NCBI GenBank assembly: GCA_029960905.1 | Contig: JASBVU010000093.1 | Location: 1 to 7,168 of the forward strand | Direction of reading: 5' to 3' | Length of the DNA: 7,168 bases | From: Thermoanaerobacterium sp. | Lineage (GTDB): Bacteria; Bacillota; Thermoanaerobacteria; Thermoanaerobacterales; Thermoanaerobacteraceae | Shown: in pieces, positions 1-4,427 of the stretch | How positions within the stretch are numbered: position 1 is the first letter of the stretch | How the letters are laid out: each line of letters starts with the position of its first letter | The notes under the pieces: model-generated | The model's database searches: none | The model's input: only the letters and a program-made list of their open reading frames with translations | Told to the model about the DNA's origin: nothing | Position numbers and translations under genes: made by a program

Positions 1-303
1 AGCAAATTCTGCTGCACCTTTCACATGGGCATCATTTATAAACATCACATTTTTTATGCCCATCCTGTATGAAGCTTTAATGAGGCTCTTTATATGCTCT
101 ATAATCCCTCCTATTCTAGGACTGGATAAAGCCCCACTTTTGCAAAAACCGTTTATCATGTCAACCACAACAATCGATATATTGTCTGCACTTCCAGAAT
201 CTCTTATAACGGTACTTAACTTCATATCGTCTAAATTGCTATAAAAATCAAACAAATAATTTAAAAACGGTCTTGTATTGTACAAAAAGCTATCAAAATT
301 CAT
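1..303 (-). CDS. Isochorismatase-family cysteine hydrolase, N-terminal part (cut by left edge)
   Basis: This is the first 101 codons of a protein in the isochorismatase/nicotinamidase (PncA-like) fold; the C-terminal half lies outside the window. It is visible only on the minus strand, from an ATG at 301-303 with a strong AAAGGAGG site at 312-319. After a roughly 40-residue lead there is a beta-strand ending in VVVDMINGFC, where Asp48 fits the family's catalytic Asp. Further on, FINDAH (residues 88-93) offers Asp91 and His93 in the place of the DxH metal ligands of nicotinamidases. The catalytic Lys and Cys would come later and cannot be seen. The family hydrolyses amides or vinyl ethers such as nicotinamide, isochorismate or N-carbamoyl compounds, and the substrate cannot be told here. 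It lies 85 bp after the thioesterase gene on the same strand, probably in one transcript. The family call is firm; the function is open. Confidence 0.82.
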   Translation of the reverse strand, partial: MNFDSFLYNTRPFLNYLFDFYSNLDDMKLSTVIRDSGSADNISIVVVDMINGFCKSGALSSPRIGGIIEHIKSLIKASYRMGIKNVMFINDAHVKGAAEFA

Positions 304-388
304 TTTCACGGCCTCCTTTCATCTTAAATTTAATGTATTTCTTTTATTGTATACCATGTTTCACAGTTATAAAAGGGCATATATCATT

Positions 389-811
389 TTAGTCTATGCA
401 GTAAAATGTCTCACGGGAAGATCCTACAAGTTTATCATCCTGATTGTACGCATCGCATACAGCAACAGCAGTTGTCTTGCCCATGTGAATAATCCTTCCT
501 ATGGCTTTGATTCTGTCTCCAGCTTTTAAAGGTTTTATATAGTTTATGTTCATCTCAAGAGTCACCATGTTCTTCCCCATCGTCTTTGCAGCAATTCCCA
601 TAGCCGTGTCCATGAGAGAAAACAGTACGCCTCCGTGAGCATTCTTAAAGATATTTAGATGTTTCTCGGAAATCGTCATTTCCATCGTCACTTTCCCATT
701 TCCAAGCTCAGCAATCTCCATGCCGATTAAATTGTGAAACTGAGCTTTTTGATTCAACTCAATTATTTCTTTGAATAATTCATCATTTATGCCGAGATTT
801 TTTGCTTCCAA
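389..811 (-). CDS. PaaI-family hotdog-fold thioesterase
   Basis: A single-domain hotdog thioesterase of about 140 residues, the usual size for PaaI/YbgC/ComA2-like acyl-CoA thioesterases, probably cytosolic and multimeric. The signature is NAHGGVLFSLMDTAMG (residues 59-74 counted from the upstream GTG): the HGG turn is followed seven residues after the last Gly by Asp70, the usual catalytic acid at the start of the long hotdog helix. The later strands (MNINYIKPLKAGDRIKAIGR) fit the conserved sheet. The acyl-CoA substrate is not predictable. Start choice: an ORF can be opened at GTG 815-817, but the AAAGGA site at 822-827 is then only 4 nt away. TTG at 809-811 is 10 nt from it and is preferred, removing two residues. 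The gene begins about 25 bp after the sigma gene stop and reads in the same direction, so the two are likely co-transcribed. Confidence 0.9.
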   Translation of the reverse strand: MEAKNLGINDELFKEIIELNQKAQFHNLIGMEIAELGNGKVTMEMTISEKHLNIFKNAHGGVLFSLMDTAMGIAAKTMGKNMVTLEMNINYIKPLKAGDRIKAIGRIIHMGKTTAVAVCDAYNQDDKLVGSSRETFYCID

Positions 812-836
812 GTACACATCATCCTTTCAAGCCGTT

Positions 837-1403
837 TTACATAATTATATCATTTTTTATCAAAAATCTTAATCTATCCAAAGCCCTGTCTTTAAGTTTT
901 ACCGCACTCTGATATCCCACCCCCAGCTCTTTTGATATTTCAACGAGTGTTTTTCTTTCGAAAAAGTAAAGCATTATTATGTTTTTCTGCTTTGCGGTAA
1001 GGCCATTCAAAGCTTCCTTTAAATTCTTCAGTGTAATGTCATTAAAAAATTTTTCTTCCGGCGTAAGTTCATCGCTCTCTATCAAATCGATAATCTCGTC
1101 TTCCTCATCATCCGCCTTTGCATTCAAAGAGAGAAAAGATTTTTTCTTCCTATAAGCATTTAAAAAGTAAAATTTAAGCTGCATACTGGCATATGCTATA
1201 AATTCCTTGCCTTTTTTCTCATCAAACTGATAAATAGCATTAATGAGAACTTCTCTTCCATCTTGAAGCATATCATCAAAACTGTCATACGGGAATTTTT
1301 TTGCTAATTTTATTAAAAGAGGGTTAAATTTTTTTAAAATCTCATAAGTAGAATCTTTATCCCCATTCTTTGCCTTAAAGCACAGTTCATTATAGTTTAT
1401 CAA
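837..1403 (-). CDS. Sigma-70 family RNA polymerase sigma factor
   Basis: An alternative sigma factor of about 190 residues with regions 2 and 4 only. Region 2 spans roughly residues 25-92 (counted from the GTG at 1413-1415): FDDMLQDGREVLINAIYQFD, then FIAYASMQLKFYFLNAYRKKK, which fits the core-binding and -10 recognition helices. A very acidic linker (residues 102-116) follows. Region 4 spans about 125-187, with a helix-turn-helix at LVEISKELGVGYQSAVKLKDRALDRLR. No region 1.1 or 3 is present, so it is not a housekeeping sigma; it resembles SigH-like or small clostridial factors. No anti-sigma gene lies beside it in the window. Start choice: the GTG at 1413-1415 lies inside the only good ribosome site (GAGGTG, 1413-1418), so TTG 1401-1403, 9 nt downstream, is the better start. 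It heads a probable operon with the thioesterase and hydrolase. Its regulon is unknown. Confidence 0.88.
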   Translation of the reverse strand: MINYNELCFKAKNGDKDSTYEILKKFNPLLIKLAKKFPYDSFDDMLQDGREVLINAIYQFDEKKGKEFIAYASMQLKFYFLNAYRKKKSFLSLNAKADDEEDEIIDLIESDELTPEEKFFNDITLKNLKEALNGLTAKQKNIIMLYFFERKTLVEISKELGVGYQSAVKLKDRALDRLRFLIKNDIIM

Positions 1404-1412
1404 TTGATTACA

Positions 1413-1418
1413 CACCTC
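1413..1418 (-). promoter_or_regulatory. Ribosome binding site deciding the sigma factor start
   Basis: On the minus strand this reads GAGGTG, a six-base match to the 3' part of the AAAGGAGGTG consensus. It overlaps the upstream GTG start candidate (1413-1415) and sits 9 nt before TTG 1401-1403, which argues for the TTG start. Its GAGG portion is also the 3' arm of the hairpin at 1415-1431. Confidence 0.6.
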
Positions 1419-1431
1419 ACATATAGTGAGG
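1415..1431 (-). repeat. Inverted repeat covering the sigma gene ribosome binding site
   Basis: The minus strand reads CCTCAC-TATAT-GTGAGG, a perfect 6-bp stem with a 5-nt loop. In RNA the 3' arm contains the GAGG of the Shine-Dalgarno, so the hairpin would hide it. The stem is short, so this could be a weak translational brake or a DNA operator. The inverted repeat is seen directly; its function is inferred. Confidence 0.5.
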
Positions 1432-1456
1432 ACCGGTCCCTTTCAGTGCGGCACTG
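1430..1456. repeat. Two GC-rich palindromes upstream of the sigma factor gene
   Basis: GGACCGGTCC (1430-1439) is a perfect 10-bp palindrome. CAGTGC-G-GCACTG (1444-1456) is a perfect 6+6 dyad around a single base. Both stand out as GC-rich in AT-rich surroundings. They lie just downstream of a TATAAT box at 1464-1469 (read on the minus strand), where an operator for a regulator could sit. The central spacing is too short for an RNA hairpin in the second dyad, so a DNA-level role is more likely if there is one. Confidence 0.45.
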
Positions 1457-1486
1457 TGCTTTAATTATACAAAGAGAACAAATGTT

Positions 1487-1514
1487 TTTATAATCATGAG
1501 TTATAAAAAGTCAA
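1487..1514 (-). promoter_or_regulatory. Candidate sigma-A type promoter for the sigma factor operon
   Basis: Read on the minus strand, TTGACT (1509-1514) and TATAAA (1487-1492) are separated by 16 bp. A second -10-like box, TATAAT at 1464-1469, lies closer to the gene but has no good -35 element. Either could start the transcript, leaving a leader of roughly 55-80 nt that includes the dyads at 1415-1456. Confidence 0.4.
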
Positions 1515-1600
1515 TGTAGAAAATTTAGAATAATCAGCTATTTATAACATTACATCGCTAATAAATCAAGGATTTCCCTTTACGACTTTATGGAATTTCT

Positions 1601-1648
1601 AAAAAAAAACACGTATATGTTTTTTTGATTTAACATATACGCGTTTTT
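1601..1648 (-). terminator. Rho-independent terminator of the NlpC/P60 gene
   Basis: The arms at 1609-1621 and 1632-1644 pair over 13 bp (one G-U on the minus-strand RNA) around a 10-nt loop. On the minus strand the hairpin is followed by nine T residues (1609-1601), starting 26 bp past the peptidase stop codon. The plus-strand side also has a short T-run (1644-1648), so weak activity in the other direction is possible. Confidence 0.88.
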
Positions 1649-1669
1649 GTAGATACCCTCTTTTTAATT

Positions 1670-2350
1670 TTAATAATATCTTCTTGCGCCAATATAGTAT
1701 GTCCTAAACCAACCACTAAAATCTGCAATAGCTGCCTTCTTAAATGAATCGCTCATGTGTATTAAGCGGTTATCTCCTATGTATATGCCTTCATGTGTTG
1801 GACCATTGCCAGATGTGGAGAAAAACAATATATCGCCTGGCTGAAGATCAGATAAACTTACAGCCCTTCCACCTGCATACTGGTCATACGTAGTTCTTCC
1901 GATGCTTTTCCCTGCTTGCTTAAACACATATTGAACAAATCCAGAGCAATCAAAACCTGCAGGTGTTGTACCACCAAAAACATACGGTACTCCAAGATAT
2001 CTTTCTGCAATGCTTACTATGTCAAAATTTGATGTGCGCTCATAGCCACCCCTGGACGAAACACCACTTACGGTTGTCCTATTTAATACTGCCTCTGTAG
2101 CTGGTCCCACAATTCCATCTGGAGATAGTCCGTACCTTTTTTGCAGTGCAATCACTGCGCTTTTTGTCTTGCTGCCAAATATGCCGTCAATACCACCTGT
2201 GCTATAGCCAAGCCTGTTTAACGTTTGCTGCAAGCTAACCACCGCTTGTCCTCTTGAGCCGTATTTCAAAAGCTCCATTGCAAATGCGCTTGGCGCTTGC
2301 ATAAGTGTTATTGACACTACTGCTGTTGCCACTATTTTTTTGTAATTCAA
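1670..2350 (-). CDS. Secreted peptidoglycan-binding NlpC/P60 endopeptidase
   Basis: A secreted cell-wall hydrolase expected to cut peptide stems of peptidoglycan (gamma-D-Glu/diaminopimelate type bonds) outside the membrane. Counting from the ATG at 2357-2359, residues 5-27 form a signal peptide (Lys-Lys, hydrophobic core, cleavage likely after SAFA). Residues about 31-93 are a PG_binding_1 domain with typical GSRGQAVVSLQQTLNRLGY and DGIFGSKTKSAVIALQ segments. Residues about 112-229 are the NlpC/P60 domain with Cys138 in FDCSGF, His189 in THEGIYIG and His201 in LIHMSD, so the catalytic triad is complete. Start choice: the ribosome site GAGAGG (2360-2365) abuts the ATG at 2359, leaving no spacing, whereas TTG at 2348-2350 lies 9 nt away and gives the start (M)NYKKIVATAV. 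The gene is preceded by a c-di-AMP riboswitch and has its own terminator, so it is monocistronic. Confidence 0.93.
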   Translation of the reverse strand: MNYKKIVATAVVSITLMQAPSAFAMELLKYGSRGQAVVSLQQTLNRLGYSTGGIDGIFGSKTKSAVIALQKRYGLSPDGIVGPATEAVLNRTTVSGVSSRGGYERTSNFDIVSIAERYLGVPYVFGGTTPAGFDCSGFVQYVFKQAGKSIGRTTYDQYAGGRAVSLSDLQPGDILFFSTSGNGPTHEGIYIGDNRLIHMSDSFKKAAIADFSGWFRTYYIGARRYY

Positions 2351-2359
2351 CTCATTCAT

Positions 2360-2365
2360 CCTCTC
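2360..2365 (-). promoter_or_regulatory. Ribosome binding site next to riboswitch helix P1
   Basis: On the minus strand this reads GAGAGG and starts 2 nt after the 3' arm of riboswitch helix P1. It touches the ATG at 2357-2359 and is 9 nt from TTG 2348-2350, supporting the TTG start. The UAAAGAG that includes its first three bases (2363-2369) is complementary over 7 nt to CUCUUUA inside the aptamer (2398-2404). Confidence 0.65.
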
Positions 2366-2466
2366 TTTATGCCTACGAGGTTAGTTGACGGGTTCGGTAA
2401 AGAGTAACCCTACCGCATACGCGGATTCACCCCAAAGATATCCCCCGCTCTTTCGATTAGGCATAT
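2366..2466 (-). ncRNA. Cyclic di-AMP riboswitch (ydaO/yuaA type)
   Basis: The minus strand carries the conserved blocks of the ydaO/yuaA element in order: GAGCGGGGGA, then TTTGGGGTGAATCC, a short CCGC-GTAT-GCGG hairpin, GGTAGGGTTACTCTTTACCG, AACCCGTCA, and ACTAACCTCGTAGGC. Helix P1 closes with 8 bp between 2458-2465 and 2368-2375. This class binds cyclic di-AMP and is commonly found before cell-wall hydrolases and osmolyte transporters, usually lowering expression when ligand is high. The downstream gene here is exactly such a hydrolase. Recognition is by motif, not by a covariance search, but the match is extensive. Confidence 0.93.
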
Positions 2467-2523
2467 TTTTTTAATAAATTTAATAAAAAATTTATATTTT
2501 TAATAATTAATTAATATTATATA
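2463..2523. other. 61-bp A/T-only tract in the divergent riboswitch-ku region
   Basis: There is no G or C between 2463 and 2523. It holds the TATAAT box of the minus-strand riboswitch promoter and the first part of its transcript. It contains short AT dyads such as AATTAATT. The composition suits an easily melted promoter and leader, possibly an AT-binding-protein site. Nothing coding is seen. Confidence 0.7.
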
Positions 2524-2544
2524 GGCAAACAGTATCAAAGTCAA
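2516..2544 (-). promoter_or_regulatory. Sigma-A promoter of the riboswitch-NlpC/P60 transcript
   Basis: Read on the minus strand, TTGACT (2539-2544) and a perfect TATAAT (2516-2521) are separated by exactly 17 bp. Transcription would begin near 2509, giving an all-A/U leader of about 45 nt before helix P1 of the riboswitch. This is the best promoter in the window. Confidence 0.82.
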
Positions 2545-2609
2545 GATGATTCCATAAATTACCTGCAGATTATGAATTTTTCATGGTTATACTAATTAAT
2601 AAATATCGA

Positions 2610-2617
2610 AAGGAAGG
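2610..2617 (+). promoter_or_regulatory. Ribosome binding site that sets the ku start
   Basis: AAGGAAGG, part of the run GAAAGGAAGGTG, lies 7 nt before ATG 2625-2627. It selects that ATG over the in-frame upstream ATG at 2583, which would add 14 residues absent from typical Ku N-termini and has no ribosome site. Confidence 0.8.
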
Positions 2618-2624
2618 TGAAAAA

Positions 2625-3434
2625 ATGCGTTCGATGTGGAAAGGTGCCATTAGCTTTGGCCTTGTCAGCATCCCTATAAAACTATACGCAGCTACAGAAG
2701 ACAACTCTATCCATTTTAGACAGCTTCACAAGGACTGCAAATCACCTATAAAATACGAGAAGATTTGCCCTGTATGCAATAAAGAAGTTCCTGATGAAGA
2801 AATTGTAAGAGGCTATGAATATGAACCAGGAAAATTTGTCATCATAGATGAAGAAGACTTAGAGAGAATCCCTAAATCTACAGTTAAAACAATAGACATT
2901 ATCGATTTTACAGATTTAAGTCAAATAGACCCCATATATTTCGATAAAACGTACTACATTGCTCCGGATGAAATAGGTGCAAAGCCCTACGTCCTTTTAA
3001 GGGACTCAATGAAAAAGCTAAACCGTGTGGCAGTTGCACGTGTAGTAATCAGATCAAAGCAAGATTTGGCCTGCATAAGAGTATACAATGACAACTACAT
3101 GGTATTAGAAACAATGCACTTCCCTGACGAAATAAGAAGTACAAATGAGCTTCCACCAATTCGCAATGTAGATCTGCATGAAAATGAGGTGAAGATGGCT
3201 ATAAAGCTTGTAGATACTTTGACATCTGATTTCTCTCCTGAAAAATACGATGACAACTACAGAAAAGCCCTAATCGAAATAATCGAGTCAAAAATTCAAG
3301 ATAGAAAAATTGAAATACCTGAATCGCCAAAGGAAGAAAATGTCCTTGATCTTGTAAGCGCATTAAAAGCCAGCATCGAATCAGTAAAAGGAGAAAACAT
3401 TGCAAAAAAATCAAAAAAGAAAAAAGGTGCATAA
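2625..3434 (+). CDS. ku: Ku, non-homologous end-joining DNA-end-binding protein
   Basis: Bacterial Ku: it forms a homodimeric ring on double-strand DNA ends and recruits the ligase. At 269 residues it has normal length for the family. The N-terminus MRSMWKGAISFGLVSIPIKLYAAT is the family hallmark, followed by HKDC...CPVC (His35, Cys38, Cys48, Cys51), which resembles the Cys-rich element seen in many bacterial Ku proteins. The Ku core beta-barrel/bridge region runs to about residue 240 (for example DLTDFSQ-like and YDDNYRKAL segments). The tail is short and Lys-rich (KKSKKKK), as in minimal bacterial Ku proteins that contact DNA or ligase there. It is the first gene of a two-gene operon with the ligase, 2 bp upstream of it. 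No convincing plus-strand promoter was found in 2470-2610, so regulation is unclear; sporulation-linked control, as for ykoV in Bacillus, is possible but not shown. Confidence 0.96.
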   Translation: MRSMWKGAISFGLVSIPIKLYAATEDNSIHFRQLHKDCKSPIKYEKICPVCNKEVPDEEIVRGYEYEPGKFVIIDEEDLERIPKSTVKTIDIIDFTDLSQIDPIYFDKTYYIAPDEIGAKPYVLLRDSMKKLNRVAVARVVIRSKQDLACIRVYNDNYMVLETMHFPDEIRSTNELPPIRNVDLHENEVKMAIKLVDTLTSDFSPEKYDDNYRKALIEIIESKIQDRKIEIPESPKEENVLDLVSALKASIESVKGENIAKKSKKKKGA

Positions 3435-3436
3435 AG

Positions 3437-4360
3437 ATGTCCCTGATGGATGAGAAAATCTCTCCTATGCTGGCTATATCGGGAAATGTCTTCGACGATC
3501 CAAATTGGGTGTATGAAATCAAATGGGATGGTTCAAGGACAATAGCATTTCTCTCATCTTCCACAAAGCTTCAAGACAGAAGGCTTGTAGATATAACCCA
3601 TCAATTCCCAGAGCTTATAAAGATGGATGAATGCTTAAAATCAAATGAGGCAATACTTGACGGAGAATTAATTGTATTAAAAGGCAATAAACCAAGCTAT
3701 AGAAGCATAATGATGCGAAAACACCAACAAAACAAACTAAGAATCGAACTTTTAAGCAAATCCAATCCAGCAATGTTTATAACGTGGGATGTATTATATG
3801 TGGATGGAAAAGAGCTATTAAACTATCCACTGATTGAACGCAGAGAAATTTTAAGTAAAATCGTCAGCGAAAGCAATATAATAAGGATATCTGATTATAT
3901 ATTTGGACACGGCAAAACTTTATTTACGGAAACTGGCAAAAAACAACTGGAAGGAGTAATGGCTAAAAAAGCAGACTCAAAATATTGCTTAGGAAAAAGA
4001 AGTAGTCTGTGGCAAAAATTCAAACACCACATAGTACTAAATGCTGTAATATTAGGTTATAGGATAGACAAAACGGCGTTAGTTTTGGGCCTTTACAACG
4101 AGGATGACAAACTTATACACATTGGTAATGTAGAATCTGGAATATCGCAAAAAGAATTATCATCGTTTTTAGATGTCGCCAATGATCTGAAGGTCAACCC
4201 TGAATTTTACGGTCTTGGCATTAACAACGTTCAATGGATAATGCCGCTTATTGTATGTAAAGTCAAGTTCATGGAGTGGTCAGAAAATTTCAAAATGAGA
4301 GCACCATCTTTCTTAAAATTTGCCTTAGATGTGAAACCTACCGAATGCAGATTTATGTAA
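3437..4360 (+). CDS. ligD: ATP-dependent DNA ligase, LigD ligase-domain type, stand-alone
   Basis: Seals nicks and ends by the ATP-dependent adenylate mechanism, here as the partner of Ku in end joining. Motif I is KWDGSR (Lys29 nucleophile, residues 29-34), motif III ILDGEL (Glu77), motif IIIa FITWDVLYVDG (about 114-124), motif IV EGVMAK (from Glu172) and motif V WQKFK (192-196). Residues 200-307 form the OB-fold ending in KMRAPSFLKFALDVKPTEC, the motif VI-like close of LigD ligases. All core motifs are present, so it should be active. At 307 residues it is only the ligase domain: the polymerase and 3'-phosphoesterase domains of the large Mycobacterium/Pseudomonas LigD are absent and no separate genes for them are in the window. 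The start at 3437 is 2 bp past the ku stop with AAGGTG in the ku tail, so translation is probably coupled. The exact symbol could be ligC or ligD-like. Confidence 0.93.
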   Translation: MSLMDEKISPMLAISGNVFDDPNWVYEIKWDGSRTIAFLSSSTKLQDRRLVDITHQFPELIKMDECLKSNEAILDGELIVLKGNKPSYRSIMMRKHQQNKLRIELLSKSNPAMFITWDVLYVDGKELLNYPLIERREILSKIVSESNIIRISDYIFGHGKTLFTETGKKQLEGVMAKKADSKYCLGKRSSLWQKFKHHIVLNAVILGYRIDKTALVLGLYNEDDKLIHIGNVESGISQKELSSFLDVANDLKVNPEFYGLGINNVQWIMPLIVCKVKFMEWSENFKMRAPSFLKFALDVKPTECRFM

Positions 4361-4390
4361 ATCAATTGAAATATGTACTATATTGATTTA
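4358..4390. repeat. 9-bp inverted repeat overlapping the PBP promoter and the ligase stop codon
   Basis: TAAATCAAT (4358-4366) and ATTGATTTA (4382-4390) are perfect inverted copies separated by 15 bp. The left arm includes the ligase TAA stop and the first base of the candidate -35 box; the right arm runs into the candidate -10 box. No T-run follows it on the plus strand, so it is a poor terminator and a better operator candidate. Confidence 0.5.
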
Positions 4391-4394
4391 AAAT
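4366..4394 (+). promoter_or_regulatory. Candidate sigma-A promoter of the penicillin-binding protein gene
   Basis: TTGAAA (4366-4371) and TAAAAT (4389-4394) are separated by 17 bp, each one or two bases from consensus. They lie in the 67-bp gap between the ligase and PBP genes, so the PBP may be transcribed separately from ku-ligD, with read-through also possible. Confidence 0.5.
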
Positions 4395-4410
4395 AAAATT
4401 ATAAACGTAC

Positions 4411-4417
4411 AAGGGGG
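4411..4417 (+). promoter_or_regulatory. Ribosome binding site supporting a TTG start for the PBP gene
   Basis: AAGGGGG lies 10 nt before TTG 4428-4430. No ATG or GTG in frame lies near it; the first in-frame Met is residue 34, beyond the membrane anchor, so TTG is the only credible start. Confidence 0.7.
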
Positions 4418-4427
4418 ATACTTTCAA

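Larger units (their letters stand above)
1416..1669. other. Intergenic region between sigma factor and NlpC/P60 genes
   Basis: About 250 bp on the plus strand. It holds, from left to right, the ribosome-site hairpin and two GC-rich dyads (1415-1456), a -10 box (1464-1469), a candidate promoter (1487-1514), and the terminator (1601-1648). The stretch 1520-1600 shows no gene or recognisable motif; its reading frames are short and broken. Confidence 0.7.

Noticed and set aside
56..244. Plus-strand reading frame of 62 codons
   Set aside because: It lies antisense to the cysteine hydrolase coding region, which has clear family motifs and a strong ribosome site; the plus-strand product has no recognisable features.
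322..380. Possible separate promoter for the cysteine hydrolase (TATACA-like box on the minus strand)
   Set aside because: No -35 hexamer at a suitable distance; co-transcription from the sigma gene promoter is the simpler reading.
278..529. Plus-strand reading frame of 83 codons
   Set aside because: Mostly antisense to the thioesterase; no ribosome site and a composition typical of a shadow frame.
2572..2593. Possible ku promoter (TATACT at 2588-2593, small dyad ATGAA-TTT-TTCAT at 2572-2584)
   Set aside because: No acceptable -35 element at 16-18 bp and no convincing sigma-G match at a proper spacing, so no promoter was called.
2583..2624. N-terminal extension of Ku from the ATG at 2583
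   Set aside because: There is no ribosome site before it, the 14 extra residues do not fit Ku N-termini, and a strong AAGGAAGG lies right before the ATG at 2625.
3199..3564. Minus-strand reading frame of 121 codons across the ku-ligase junction
   Set aside because: Antisense to two genes with complete family motifs; no ribosome site or domain is apparent.
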